From: an uncultured Pirellulaceae bacterium
GTDB taxonomy: Bacteria; Planctomycetota; Planctomycetia; Pirellulales; Pirellulaceae
DNA length: 64,000 bases
NCBI GenBank assembly: GCA_937929805.1
Contig: CALFUT010000034.1
Coordinates: forward strand, 1 to 64,000
Direction of reading: 5' to 3'
Shown here: positions 26,010-34,957 of the stretch, in pieces
How the letters are laid out: every line of letters starts with the position of its first letter
Numbering within the stretch: position 1 is the stretch's first letter
The notes under the pieces: generated by a model
What the model was told of the DNA's origin: nothing
What the model saw: only the letters and a program-made list of their open reading frames with translations
The model's database searches: none
Position numbers and translations under genes: made by a program

Positions 26010-27023
26010 ATGAGTAAATTCAAACTGGAATACATTTGGCTTGATGGCTATTCGCCAACTCAAAGCCTTCGCAGCAAAACCAAAATCGTGAGTGACTTCA
26101 GTGGTGATCTGAAGGATTGCCCTGAGTGGTGCTTTGACGGTAGCTCGACCGAGCAAGCCGAGGGTGGTTCCTCAGACTGTTTGCTTAAGCCTGTTGCGAT
26201 CTACCCTGATCCCGGTCGGTTGAGTGCTTACTTGGTGATGTGTGAAGTTCTCAATCCCGATGGTACGCCGCACGAATCCAACGGACGTGCGACCATCGAC
26301 GATGACGATGCTGATTTCTGGTTCGGTTTCGAGCAAGAGTACTTCCTTTGGGATACAGAAACAAATCGTCCGCCAGGATTCCCTGAGAACGGCTACCCAG
26401 AGCCGCAAGGTCCTTATTACTGCTCCGTCGGTGCCAAGAACGCTTACTGCCGCGAGTTAGTCGAAGAGCACTTGGACATGTGCTTAGAAGCCGGCATTAA
26501 CGTCGAGGGAATCAATGCCGAAGTGGCTGCGGGCCAATGGGAATTCCAAGTTTTCAGCAAGGGTGCTGCTGAGGCGGGAGATCAGATTTGGGTCGCTCGT
26601 TACCTGCTCGAGCGTTGCGGTGAAAAATACGGCTTGGCGATTGAGTACCATCCGAAACCACTCGGCGACACCGACTGGAACGGTTCAGGTATGCACGCGA
26701 ACTTCTCCAACACCACCTTGCGTGAGTGTGGTGACAAGGCCGTTTACGACAAGATCTGCCAAGCGTTCGAGCCACGCGTTAAAGAGCACATTGCAGTTTA
26801 CGGTGCTGACAACGATCAGCGTTTGACCGGAAAGCACGAAACTCAAAGCATCGACGCATTCAGCTACGGTGTTTCTGACCGTGGTGCGTCGATCCGTATT
26901 CCAGTTGGAACGGTAACCAATGATTGGAAAGGTTGGTTGGAAGATCGCCGGCCTGCTTCCAATGCGGATCCATACAAAGTTGCCGCGGAGATCATCAAGA
27001 CCGTTAAAACGGCTGCTGTCTGA
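26010..27023 (+). CDS. glnII: Glutamine synthetase type II (eukaryotic-like)
   Basis: The 337-residue protein starts at ATG 26010 after GAGGAGCG. The GSII hallmarks are present: EYIWLDGY near the start, WCFDGSSTEQAEG, FGFEQEYFLWD, GINAEVAAGQWEFQ, DWNGSGMHANFS and a RGASIRIPVGT loop near the end. The length and the lack of an adenylylation site fit GSII. It catalyses the same reaction as GlnA. The pair sits head to head with a shared 600-base regulatory region, so one may serve low and one high nitrogen. The transcript ends at a textbook terminator. Confidence 0.96.
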   Translation: MSKFKLEYIWLDGYSPTQSLRSKTKIVSDFSGDLKDCPEWCFDGSSTEQAEGGSSDCLLKPVAIYPDPGRLSAYLVMCEVLNPDGTPHESNGRATIDDDDADFWFGFEQEYFLWDTETNRPPGFPENGYPEPQGPYYCSVGAKNAYCRELVEEHLDMCLEAGINVEGINAEVAAGQWEFQVFSKGAAEAGDQIWVARYLLERCGEKYGLAIEYHPKPLGDTDWNGSGMHANFSNTTLRECGDKAVYDKICQAFEPRVKEHIAVYGADNDQRLTGKHETQSIDAFSYGVSDRGASIRIPVGTVTNDWKGWLEDRRPASNADPYKVAAEIIKTVKTAAV

Positions 27024-27063
27024 TTGCTGCTTAAGCAGTGTCCAGCAACCGCGTAAAAGATTG

Positions 27064-27091
27064 AGCCCTGACTTTGGTCAGGGCTTTTTTT
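27064..27091 (+). terminator. Rho-independent terminator of glnII
   Basis: AGCCCTGAC (27064-27072), loop tttg, GTCAGGGCT (27077-27085) form a perfect 9-bp GC-rich stem followed by seven T, 41 bases after the stop codon. Confidence 0.95.
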
Positions 27092-27376
27092 GTGGGAAGT
27101 CCGCAACACGCGGTCGGATTTCGCAAAAAAGCAGCCCCATAAAACTCTGAAATCGCCAAATCCTTGTCAAACAGCGTACTCACGTCGGGGAAATCGGAAA
27201 TTTTGCGCTAATCGAGGTGCCGAAGCCCGGTGTTAGCCGTATGATTCTGTAGCGGCGGGCATTTCTGACAGACACTGAGAATCGTCCCGTTGCCGGTTTG
27301 GCAACTCAATTTCCCTCCTCCCCGAGTTGCCTCTGTGTCTGCCAAGTATCATTCCGAGTACAGATAAGAGTTGGCC
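27092..27376. other. Intergenic region before the subtilase-like gene
   Basis: After the glnII terminator about 285 bases remain with no open frame, tRNA-like fold or clear repeat. It presumably holds the promoter of the secreted subtilase-like gene. Confidence 0.5.
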
Positions 27377-29137
27377 ATGCCTTTTTTCTGCCGTGTTGTC
27401 GCAAGCTTTTTCTACCTAGTTATGGCGTCGGTTTTTGCTAGCCCCGGGTTTGCTCAGGAGTTCAACCCAGACACGGGTAGCGTTCGCGATTTAATCGGGT
27501 ACACGGCTTTGGCGGCGGAGTTGGGATCAGCGATGCCTGACGGAGCGGGCAGCAGCATCGCGATCGTCGAAGCCGGATCATCAAACTACCTGCCCAATCC
27601 AGCCTCGTTTCCGGGCAAAACAATCAATGATCGAGGCTTTCCGCCGGAGGGTGAGACAGCTGGCGTTTCGGGGCATGCCACCGGTTCTGCAATCAGATTT
27701 TTTGGAACCGTCGGTTCTTCGCCCGCTACCGACAACATCGATGCTTACTCTGCCGGTTTTTGGCTTGGCGGAGGCGGTTTGAACTTTGGATCGAATCGAC
27801 CGCCTTTGGTTCAACCTTACCACGTTTTAAATCACAGCTATACTCTGAATGGCAACCAAGACTTTGGCACAGCCGAGGCGGAAGCGCTTCTGACGCGGTT
27901 GGATTTTTACATTGATCAGAATGATTCTTTAGTCGTCGCAGGTTCTTCGAATGGCGAGTCAATGACGCTACCGTTAGGCTTGGCAAGTTCAGTGAATGTA
28001 CTCGCGGTCGGTCGGACAGACGGAAGTCACGGGGCGGCAGAAACTACTTTCTATCTTCCCGGACGCACGAAAGTCGATATCGTGTCACCGTCAATTGCAA
28101 CTGACTCTACCAGTTTCAGTTCAACCAGTGGCGCCACACCTGTTGTTGCCTCTGTCGGTTCTTTCTTAGTCGATGCTGCTGCGGGCGATGCCGACGCGAT
28201 CGAAGTTGAGACTCTTAAGGCAACCTTGATGGCAGGAGCCACCAAAGAAGAGTTTCCGCAATGGGATCGGACGACCACGCGACCGATTGATGAACGTTTT
28301 GGTGCGGGCGAGGTCAACGTTTATCACAGCTACATGATCCAAGCAGGAGGCCAGTGCGAAGGCACCTCGGCATTGGGGGGCAGCGTTGTTGGCGACCATG
28401 GTTGGGACTACCGGGACTCATACGGATCGGAGCGTTTCTATCGGTTCGAAGTCAGTGACGATCAGTACCTAAACGAATTGTCGATTGTTTTGTCATGGAA
28501 TGTTGACATCGTGGATGACAACAGCGGTTCCAACAGGTTCTCGTTCACGCCAGTGGTCAACCTCGTCAACTTGGATCTTGAGCTTTTTGATGACCAAGGA
28601 AACCTTGTAGATACCAGCTTAAGCACGGTCGACAACGTCGAGCATATCTACCTCAAAGATCTTGCGCCGGGGATCTACGACTTAAAAGTTTCCGGAGATG
28701 CTGATTCAGACTTTGCGATCGCGTGGCGGTTGAATGGCTCCGCCCTACCCGGCGACTTCAATCTAGATCAGGTAGTCGATGTTACGGACATTGATCACTA
28801 TTCTGGAAATCTTGGTTTGGACGCCGAAGGCGAGTTGGCTCAATTGGATTTGGATGGAGACGGTCAGATCACGCAAGCCGATCATGATCTGCACGTGACA
28901 ACACTGGCTCAGACAAGCGGTGGGGGATTTGGTACCGTCATTGGTGACCTAAACTTAGATGGGCAAACGGGGGTTCTCGGTGATGCGTTCGTTCTAATTA
29001 GCAACCTCGGCAGTACTGAGCCGGTTTGGTATGCTGACGGTGACTTAAACGCTGATGGAATCGTCGATGTTCTAAACGATGCCTTTCGCTTGCTCGGTAA
29101 TTTGGGGGCTCAAGTGTTGGCTGTTCCTTCTTCATAA
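27377..29137 (+). CDS. Secreted subtilase-like protein with C-terminal dockerin-type repeats
   Basis: The 586-residue protein starts at ATG 27377. A signal peptide ends near GFAQ/EF (about residue 26). Residues about 50-320 look like a peptidase S8 domain: SIAIVEAG at the Asp strand, SGHATGSA at the His helix, and TSGATPVVASVG at the Ser loop. The usual catalytic Asp appears to be Glu, so activity is uncertain. A pre-peptidase C-terminal (PPC)-like beta domain follows at about 345-455 (YRFEVSDDQYLNEL, YLKDLAPGIYDLKV). The last 130 residues carry dockerin-type calcium loops (GDFNLDQVVDVTDID, LDLDGDGQITQAD, DLNADGIVDVLND), typical of planctomycete exported proteins. It probably acts outside the cytoplasm; its partner is unknown. 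Confidence 0.82.
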   Translation: MPFFCRVVASFFYLVMASVFASPGFAQEFNPDTGSVRDLIGYTALAAELGSAMPDGAGSSIAIVEAGSSNYLPNPASFPGKTINDRGFPPEGETAGVSGHATGSAIRFFGTVGSSPATDNIDAYSAGFWLGGGGLNFGSNRPPLVQPYHVLNHSYTLNGNQDFGTAEAEALLTRLDFYIDQNDSLVVAGSSNGESMTLPLGLASSVNVLAVGRTDGSHGAAETTFYLPGRTKVDIVSPSIATDSTSFSSTSGATPVVASVGSFLVDAAAGDADAIEVETLKATLMAGATKEEFPQWDRTTTRPIDERFGAGEVNVYHSYMIQAGGQCEGTSALGGSVVGDHGWDYRDSYGSERFYRFEVSDDQYLNELSIVLSWNVDIVDDNSGSNRFSFTPVVNLVNLDLELFDDQGNLVDTSLSTVDNVEHIYLKDLAPGIYDLKVSGDADSDFAIAWRLNGSALPGDFNLDQVVDVTDIDHYSGNLGLDAEGELAQLDLDGDGQITQADHDLHVTTLAQTSGGGFGTVIGDLNLDGQTGVLGDAFVLISNLGSTEPVWYADGDLNADGIVDVLNDAFRLLGNLGAQVLAVPSS

Positions 29138-29209
29138 AGGTCCTCGCCGCAGTTCAAAGGTACCGCCTGAGTGAGGATTTCGTGCTGTCTGCGGTTAGAC
29201 GGTCAAATG

Positions 29210-29782
29210 ATGAGTGACTTAGAAACGACCATCCCGTTAGAGTGGAGACCTCCTTCGGCAACAATGACTCGAGCCGAGCTTCTAGAATTTCGCCTCGAGA
29301 AGATTCCGCTGAAAATGCTTCCGCAGCACGGGGTATTCCTGTGGTGGCCCGCCAATCCGGATCTCTGGGCTCACCCGGATGATGTCGACACCATCCGAAA
29401 GTTTGTGCCCGGCCGAAGGATCTTTCGAAGGCACACAAGCGATGCGTACTCAGATCGAGAACTTGGCTTCGTGGTTTACCAGTACGGCGAGATTCGATTC
29501 CGGGCCAAGCCCATTTTATGGCGGGAAATAAAGCCGGGAGTCTATCGTCGGGGAGACCTTGTCGAGATCAAGTCTCGATCTGGAAAAACTCGGCCACGAA
29601 TCGCGAGGATTTTAGAAATCCTTTGGGACCGTCATACTCGAAGGGTTGAGTACGTTTTGAACGTCCGCAGCATGCGAATCGGCCGAGCTTATCACGCCGA
29701 AGAACTTCGACCCGCGAAGCCGCTTGGTTCGCATCTGCCGCTGCATCACATCGACAAGGCTCGTAGCGAAAACCTGTTGTAG
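29210..29782 (+). CDS. Conserved-looking hypothetical protein
   Basis: The protein is 190 residues from ATG 29210 (an adjacent ATG lies at 29207, and the frame is open to 29171). It is soluble, Arg-rich and moderately basic, with EFRLEKIPLKMLPQHG and a C-terminal SH3-like beta region (GVYRRGDLVEIKSRSGKTRPRIARI). The first half has an aromatic-rich stretch (GVFLWWPANPDLWAHPDD). No family is recognised. It stands alone and is convergent with the small zinc-ribbon gene. Confidence 0.65.
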   Translation: MSDLETTIPLEWRPPSATMTRAELLEFRLEKIPLKMLPQHGVFLWWPANPDLWAHPDDVDTIRKFVPGRRIFRRHTSDAYSDRELGFVVYQYGEIRFRAKPILWREIKPGVYRRGDLVEIKSRSGKTRPRIARILEILWDRHTRRVEYVLNVRSMRIGRAYHAEELRPAKPLGSHLPLHHIDKARSENLL

Positions 29783-29817
29783 GTTTACACGGTTTTGCCA
29801 AAGCAAGAGGCAGCTAC

Positions 29818-30036
29818 TCAGCCAAGTCGCTTGGTTCCACAACAGACGCACTGGTAGGGCTTTACAAATAGGATCAAACCAAAGGTGGCGACCAGTAGAA
29901 AGCCAAACACGAACATGGGTAGCTTGACCGCTTCGTGAAAATCATCTCGCCAGCATGATTTGCAACGTTTGACGACGGCAGGGACCCGACGCTCGCCGTC
30001 GATCGCTTCCGTGTGAATGTACTGTACTTGGGACAT
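29818..30036 (-). CDS. Small membrane protein with two CxxC motifs (zinc-ribbon-like)
   Basis: The protein is 72 residues from ATG 30036; the frame is open upstream to 30156, but the ATG gives a compact protein. It has CKSC near residue 27, a membrane helix (about 39-57, MFVFGFLLVATFGLILFV), and CVCC near the C-terminus followed by GTKRLG. Two Cys pairs flanking a helix suggest a metal-binding ribbon on both sides of the helix, or a hairpin-like membrane microprotein. The role is unknown. Confidence 0.55.
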   Translation of the reverse strand: MSQVQYIHTEAIDGERRVPAVVKRCKSCWRDDFHEAVKLPMFVFGFLLVATFGLILFVKPYQCVCCGTKRLG

Positions 30037-30156
30037 GCTGGTTTTTCCGGCCGTGGCTGGCATGAGACATTGAGGCTTGCCCGGACCGAAGGGACCTTGG
30101 CCTGTAAACATTGCATTCGGGTTCAGTCGCGTCAAACTGCAATGGTGAAAGTTCAC

Positions 30157-30812
30157 ATAATGCAGTTTAGGTGCTCGACAATATCAACCGAATCCGAACA
30201 AGCCGGATCTGCGTTTCAACCGGTTGCAAAAAGTTTTAGTGGTGCGAGGATTTACACGGTGACGTGTCATGCGTGCGCACGCTGCTTTGCCTCTGCCCGG
30301 TCTTTTGCATGGTCCGCATGAAGAATCGCCGCTGTATCACACGGCGGGCCGCAGCCATCAATGGTGCGGGTTTTCTTGTCTGAGTAAAGTTGCCCCAATC
30401 TGACGGTGAAGAGGTGTGAACTCGAAACTCTAACGTGGGGTAGATTCAGCGACGGACGTTGTCGCTCGCGAAGCTTTCCGGTTCCTCCTTTCTGGTTCCT
30501 CTTAATGGCCGCGTTCGTCCTCCGGTTCGCTTATGGCTGCGACAGAATGACCTCCTCAAATCGGATTTTTAATGGGCAAAAAGTGTCGCAGTTTAGGCTT
30601 GAATTCGACACCTTCGTCGGGACAGAAGGTTCCTGAGGTTAGAAAGTTTGGTAAGCTGTAACGTTTATCCGCCTAGTCGACTATTGCCTTCCCTTGCGGA
30701 TCATTTCAGGACGATTGCTACTTGAGTCGCCGGAGTAACGCGGTGCGGCTGGTTGCTGAAAGCTATCTGACTTCGTTGCGAGTTTCTCTGTTTTAAAAAA
30801 CGAGTTTTTCCT
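30157..30812. other. Intergenic region of about 650 bases
   Basis: It lies between the small zinc-ribbon gene (minus) and the acyl-ligase fusion (plus). Short frames exist at 30013-30321 and 30406-30636, but they lack ribosome-binding sites and protein-like composition. No repeat, tRNA or hairpin that I can support is seen. It presumably holds the two divergent promoters. Confidence 0.45.
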
Positions 30813-33800
30813 TTGTTCGATCAATTTTCACCCCCTGAAACAAACTTTCTAGAGCGGCTTCGCTATTGGGCGGTGGCGATTCCGGATGACATTGCGTTCA
30901 GATTTCTGGACAAAGACGAGGAAGATTTTGAATCGGTTACTTTCGCTCAGTTGGATCTGCAGTCGAAAGCGATTGCGGCGAAGTTGGTTTCGATGGGCAT
31001 GCGAGGCGAGCGGGCTCTATTGATGTACCCGCCGGGCCTTGATTTTGTGGCTGCTTTTTTCGGTTGTCACTACGCGGGCGTTATTCCTGTTCCCGCGTAC
31101 CCGCCGCGCCGTAATCGAAACATGACTCGCATCAGCGCAATTTCGAGAGACGCTCGGGCGGCGATTGTGCTGACGGTCCGTCCGGTGGCCAAACGTTGGC
31201 AGGGGGAGGTTAGTGATACTCCCGGATTGCAAGACATCAAGTGGTTGGCGACCGAGGAGATCCCGCTCGACATTGCCGCCGATTGGGTCAAACCTAAAAT
31301 CGCGGCGAACGATCTAGGATTGATTCAGTACACCTCGGGTTCAACCGGATCCCCGAAGGGAGTGATGCTCAGCCACAACAATTTGATCGCAAACTCGCGG
31401 ATGATCACCCAAGCGTTTGAGATCGACCGCACGCGCTCGGGATGCAGTTGGCTGCCGCTCTACCACGACATGGGTTTGGTCGGCGGCATCTTGAATCCGA
31501 TGTACTGCGGGATGGCCGATACGATTATGTCGCCGATCTCGTTTTTGACGCGGCCCATTCGGTGGTTGCAGGCGATCTCGCGGTTTGACGTTGCTGTCAG
31601 CGGCGGTCCAAACTTCGCCTACGCATGGTGTACCCAAAAAATCTCGGAAGAGGAGTGCGAAGGTCTGGACCTAAGCCGTTGGGACCTTGCGTTCAACGGA
31701 GCCGAACCTGTCCGCGCAGACGTGATGGAAGCGTTTTCGAAAAAGTTCGCTCCCTACGGATTCCGTCCCCACGTCCACTATCCCTGCTACGGAATGGCCG
31801 AAACGACATTGATTGTTACCGGAGGCAAACGAAACGAGCCACCCGTCGTTCGCTCGTTCAACAAACACGACTTGGTCGAGCATCGGGTGGTAAGTGTTGC
31901 CGACGGTGACGACAACGCCAGAGCATTGGTTGGTTGCGGCCAAGTGCTCAAAGACGAGGAGGTGTTGATCGTCCACCCCGAAACTCGCCGCCAACTGAGC
32001 GATGATCAAATCGGAGAAATCTGGATCAATAGCCCAAGTTGCGGGCGTGGCTACTGGGAGCGGCCCGTCGAAACCAGAGAAACGTTTGAAGCACGTTTGA
32101 AACCGGATAACGGCAAGATCTATCTTCGGTCGGGCGATCTCGGTTTTATGGATCGGGGCGAGTTATTCGTCACCGGCCGCCTGAAGGACATGATTATCGT
32201 GCGGGGTGTCAATCGCTACCCGCAAGACATCGAGGCGACGGTCGAGCACTGCCATCCGGCAACGCGCTCCGGCGGTGCAGCTGCGTTTGCGGTAACGCGG
32301 TGGGATCGCGAGCACTTGGTCATTATCTGTGAAGTCGAGCGTGGCCCCAAGTATTCGAACGACCGAGGTGGCGTTTTCGAAGCCATTCGTGCAGCAGTTG
32401 CGGACGAGCATGAACTTCCACCGGATGCGATCGTGCTGGTACGTGGTCACAGCATGCCGAAAACTTCCAGTGGTAAAGTCCAGCGGCACGCGTGCAAGCG
32501 CGAGTTTGAGAACAACGAACTGAACGTGATCGCTCGCTGGAGTGCTTGGGATGACGGACAGAACAGTGCGGATGAGGTCGACGAAACGACTAGTTCAACC
32601 GCGACTCCGTCAGTCGCTTCCTCGGTGGATAACGGCGATCTCGCCCCTGAGGTCGTTCGTGCGGTCATCCATTTTGTGAAACAGGTCGGTAAGGACCGAG
32701 CGCGGGATGTGGATCTCGACACAAACATCGTGCATCTGGGCCTCGATTCGCTGGAGCGGCTTGATATCGTCCAGAGCCTGCACACGACCTTCGGTGGGCA
32801 CTTGCCGGACGACGTGTTGCAGGAAGTTGAAACGGTTCGCCAAGTTGCCGCCGCGATTCAAAAGCACGTCGGCGTCACGCCAGTCACGTCAAACTTCGAT
32901 CAATTGGACTCGGCGGCTCCCGGTTCACGCAGAAAATCAGGACCGATTCCCGAATCGTATTACAAACTCGAAAAGATGCCCGAATACCTGCGTTTGCTCG
33001 GGTTGCAAAAACAGATCACGGACGAAGGAGTTCGTAATCCGTTTTTTAGCGTACACGAAGGCCGGGTCAACAACACGACCATGATCGATGGTCGCGAGTT
33101 GATCTCGTACGCCAGTTACAACTACCTTGGTTTGTCAGGCACGCCAGAAGTGAACGCCAGTGCAAAGGAGGCGATTGATCAGTTTGGAACAAGCGTCTCC
33201 GCCAGCCGAATTGTGTCGGGTGAGAAAACGATTCATAAGCAACTGGAAAGTGAACTGGCAGATTTCTTGGGTGTTGAAGACGTGATCACGTTTCCGGGTG
33301 GCCATGCGACCAACGAATCCGTGATCGGCCACTTGATTGGGCCGGGAGACTTGGTGATTCACGACAGTTTTGCTCACAACAGCATCATCCAAGGAGCTGA
33401 GCTTTCAGGGGCACGCCGACGCCCGTTCGAGCACAACGACTACGAGTCGCTCGACAAGATTCTGTCCGAGATCCGAAAGGATTACCGACGGGTGTTGATC
33501 GCGATCGAAGGTCTGTACAGCATGGACGGAGACTATCCGGACCTGCCAAAGTTCATCGAAGTCAAGAACAAGCACAAAGCTTGGCTCTATGTCGATGAGG
33601 CTCATTCGATCGGTACGTTGGGCGAGACTGGACGCGGGATCGCAGAAATGCAAGGCGTCGATCGTTCGGAAGTCGAGTGCTGGATGGGAACGCTCAGCAA
33701 GTCATTCGGAAGCTGTGGCGGCTTTATCGCGGGCAATCGAAACTTGGTCGAATTTCTACGTTACACGACGCCCGGGTTTGTATTCGCCGCCGGTATGCCT

Positions 33801-34187
33801 CCTGCCAACGTTGGCGCGGCACTCGGAGCACTGCGAAAACTCAAATCAGAGCCGCAGTTGGTAACCCAGCTACAAAAGAATTCCGCTCTGTTTTTGAAGC
33901 TGGCTACCGACGCGGGATTGGACACCGGAATCGCTCATGCGGGCACGCCGATCATCCCGATCATCACGGGCGCTTCGATGAAGGCACTGCGGTTGTCGGA
34001 ATCACTTTACGAGCACGGCATCAATGCTCAGCCGATTCTGTACCCAGCGGTTCCGGAGAAGGAAACACGTGTTCGAATTTTCATGACTGCCTCGCACACC
34101 GAAGAACAGATCCGCAACTCAGTTGAAATCATCGCCGAACAGTGGCAGCGGATTGTGTCGGGGGGAAATGCAGGAGTGCTGGTTTAA
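30813..34187 (+). CDS. Fused fatty-acyl-AMP ligase - acyl carrier protein - serine palmitoyltransferase-like (AONS family) enzyme
   Basis: The 1124-residue protein starts with TTG at 30813; the N-terminus NFLERLRYWAVAIPDDIAF fits the ligase family. Residues about 1-585 are a FAAL-type adenylating enzyme: YTSGSTGSPKGVMLSH, WLPLYHDMGLVGG, YGMAETTLIVTGG, LYLRSGDLGF-like and SSGKVQR. Residues about 605-690 are an acyl carrier domain with the phosphopantetheine Ser646 in HLGLDSLERL. Residues about 735-1120 are an alpha-oxoamine synthase with SYNYLGLS, VDEAHSIGTLG and PLP-Lys963 in GTLSKSFGS. The chain predicts fatty acid activation, loading on ACP, then decarboxylative condensation with an amino acid to a 3-ketosphinganine-like product. 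Which amino acid is used is not known. The gene is single and convergent with a PIG-L deacetylase operon. Confidence 0.93.
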   Translation: MFDQFSPPETNFLERLRYWAVAIPDDIAFRFLDKDEEDFESVTFAQLDLQSKAIAAKLVSMGMRGERALLMYPPGLDFVAAFFGCHYAGVIPVPAYPPRRNRNMTRISAISRDARAAIVLTVRPVAKRWQGEVSDTPGLQDIKWLATEEIPLDIAADWVKPKIAANDLGLIQYTSGSTGSPKGVMLSHNNLIANSRMITQAFEIDRTRSGCSWLPLYHDMGLVGGILNPMYCGMADTIMSPISFLTRPIRWLQAISRFDVAVSGGPNFAYAWCTQKISEEECEGLDLSRWDLAFNGAEPVRADVMEAFSKKFAPYGFRPHVHYPCYGMAETTLIVTGGKRNEPPVVRSFNKHDLVEHRVVSVADGDDNARALVGCGQVLKDEEVLIVHPETRRQLSDDQIGEIWINSPSCGRGYWERPVETRETFEARLKPDNGKIYLRSGDLGFMDRGELFVTGRLKDMIIVRGVNRYPQDIEATVEHCHPATRSGGAAAFAVTRWDREHLVIICEVERGPKYSNDRGGVFEAIRAAVADEHELPPDAIVLVRGHSMPKTSSGKVQRHACKREFENNELNVIARWSAWDDGQNSADEVDETTSSTATPSVASSVDNGDLAPEVVRAVIHFVKQVGKDRARDVDLDTNIVHLGLDSLERLDIVQSLHTTFGGHLPDDVLQEVETVRQVAAAIQKHVGVTPVTSNFDQLDSAAPGSRRKSGPIPESYYKLEKMPEYLRLLGLQKQITDEGVRNPFFSVHEGRVNNTTMIDGRELISYASYNYLGLSGTPEVNASAKEAIDQFGTSVSASRIVSGEKTIHKQLESELADFLGVEDVITFPGGHATNESVIGHLIGPGDLVIHDSFAHNSIIQGAELSGARRRPFEHNDYESLDKILSEIRKDYRRVLIAIEGLYSMDGDYPDLPKFIEVKNKHKAWLYVDEAHSIGTLGETGRGIAEMQGVDRSEVECWMGTLSKSFGSCGGFIAGNRNLVEFLRYTTPGFVFAAGMPPANVGAALGALRKLKSEPQLVTQLQKNSALFLKLATDAGLDTGIAHAGTPIIPIITGASMKALRLSESLYEHGINAQPILYPAVPEKETRVRIFMTASHTEEQIRNSVEIIAEQWQRIVSGGNAGVLV

Positions 34188-34202
34188 GCTGCGGTCTTGA
34201 TT

Positions 34203-34230
34203 GTTGCTACGCGTCGAGCAGCAACGTTTT
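34203..34230 (+). terminator. Possible terminator of the acyl-ligase fusion gene
   Basis: GTTGCT (34203-34208) pairs with AGCAAC (34220-34225), followed by gtttt. It lies 15 bases after the stop codon and overlaps the 3' end of the convergent deacetylase gene. The stem is short. Confidence 0.35.
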
Positions 34231-34947
34231 GAACAAATCGCGGGTGCCGAGCGGTTTGGTGTGCGTCAACACTTCACCCGCATTGAAGCCAGCGGCCAAA
34301 CCGCACGTTGCTGCCAAAGTGCGAACTCGGTCGAACACGTGCTCTTTCTCGGGCGGGAACTGGGTCGCGTAGCAACGGATGGCCTCAATTTTTTGCTCCA
34401 GCGTATCACTAACGTCATAGACGAACTGGCAAGACCCCTTGCCGCTGTAGTCTGAGGCGAACATCAACGAATAGGTGACGTGCCGCGGGATCGTGTGAAC
34501 CGGCAGACCAGCAAATTGGTCGTCCCACTTCGACAGCCGGCTGTAGAAAATCGCCGCGTCGGTGATCTGAGCCGCTTGCCAGTGATCGGGCGAAGCCATG
34601 GGCGTCTTGCCTTCCAAGCCCAGCACGACCTTAGGGCGGTAGCGCCGAAACTCGGTCGCCAGCGCGACGCGGGCTTCGAAGCTATCGAACAGCTTGCGGT
34701 TGGGCAGTTCAAGAATGATTCGTTTGGTAACACCAATCGACTTGGCAGCAGCGTCGGCCTCGGCCAGTCGGATGGCAGGATCGGGACAGCCGGGGGTCGG
34801 CTCGCCGTCAGTCAAGTCGACGATCCCAACCTTCAAACCGCTTGCCGCAAGCGAAGCAAGCGTGCCGCCGCATCCAATTTCCACGTCGTCTGGGTGGGCT
34901 CCCACGGCGATGACATCAAGTTGATCAGCTTCCATGTTGTTTCGCAT
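34207..34947 (-). CDS. PIG-L/LmbE-family N-acetyl-sugar deacetylase (BshB-like)
   Basis: The 246-residue protein starts at ATG 34947 (a second ATG lies at 34935). The zinc site [18 protein letters not shown] is at the N-terminus and the third ligand His is in [10 protein letters not shown]. The [10 protein letters not shown] and [17 protein letters not shown] segments match the BshB1/LmbE branch, which deacetylates N-acetylglucosaminyl compounds such as bacillithiol or mycothiol precursors. The bshA and bshC genes are not in the window, so the substrate is open. It is the last of a three-gene minus-strand operon, 10 bases after the preceding stop. Confidence 0.88.
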   Translation of the reverse strand: MRNNMEADQLDVIAVGAHPDDVEIGCGGTLASLAASGLKVGIVDLTDGEPTPGCPDPAIRLAEADAAAKSIGVTKRIILELPNRKLFDSFEARVALATEFRRYRPKVVLGLEGKTPMASPDHWQAAQITDAAIFYSRLSKWDDQFAGLPVHTIPRHVTYSLMFASDYSGKGSCQFVYDVSDTLEQKIEAIRCYATQFPPEKEHVFDRVRTLAATCGLAAGFNAGEVLTHTKPLGTRDLFKTLLLDA

Positions 34948-34957
34948 TTTGTTTGAA

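Noticed and set aside
30406-30636. 76-codon frame before the acyl-ligase fusion gene
   Set aside because: It has no ribosome-binding site, no domain, and does not reach a neighbouring gene in an operon-like manner.
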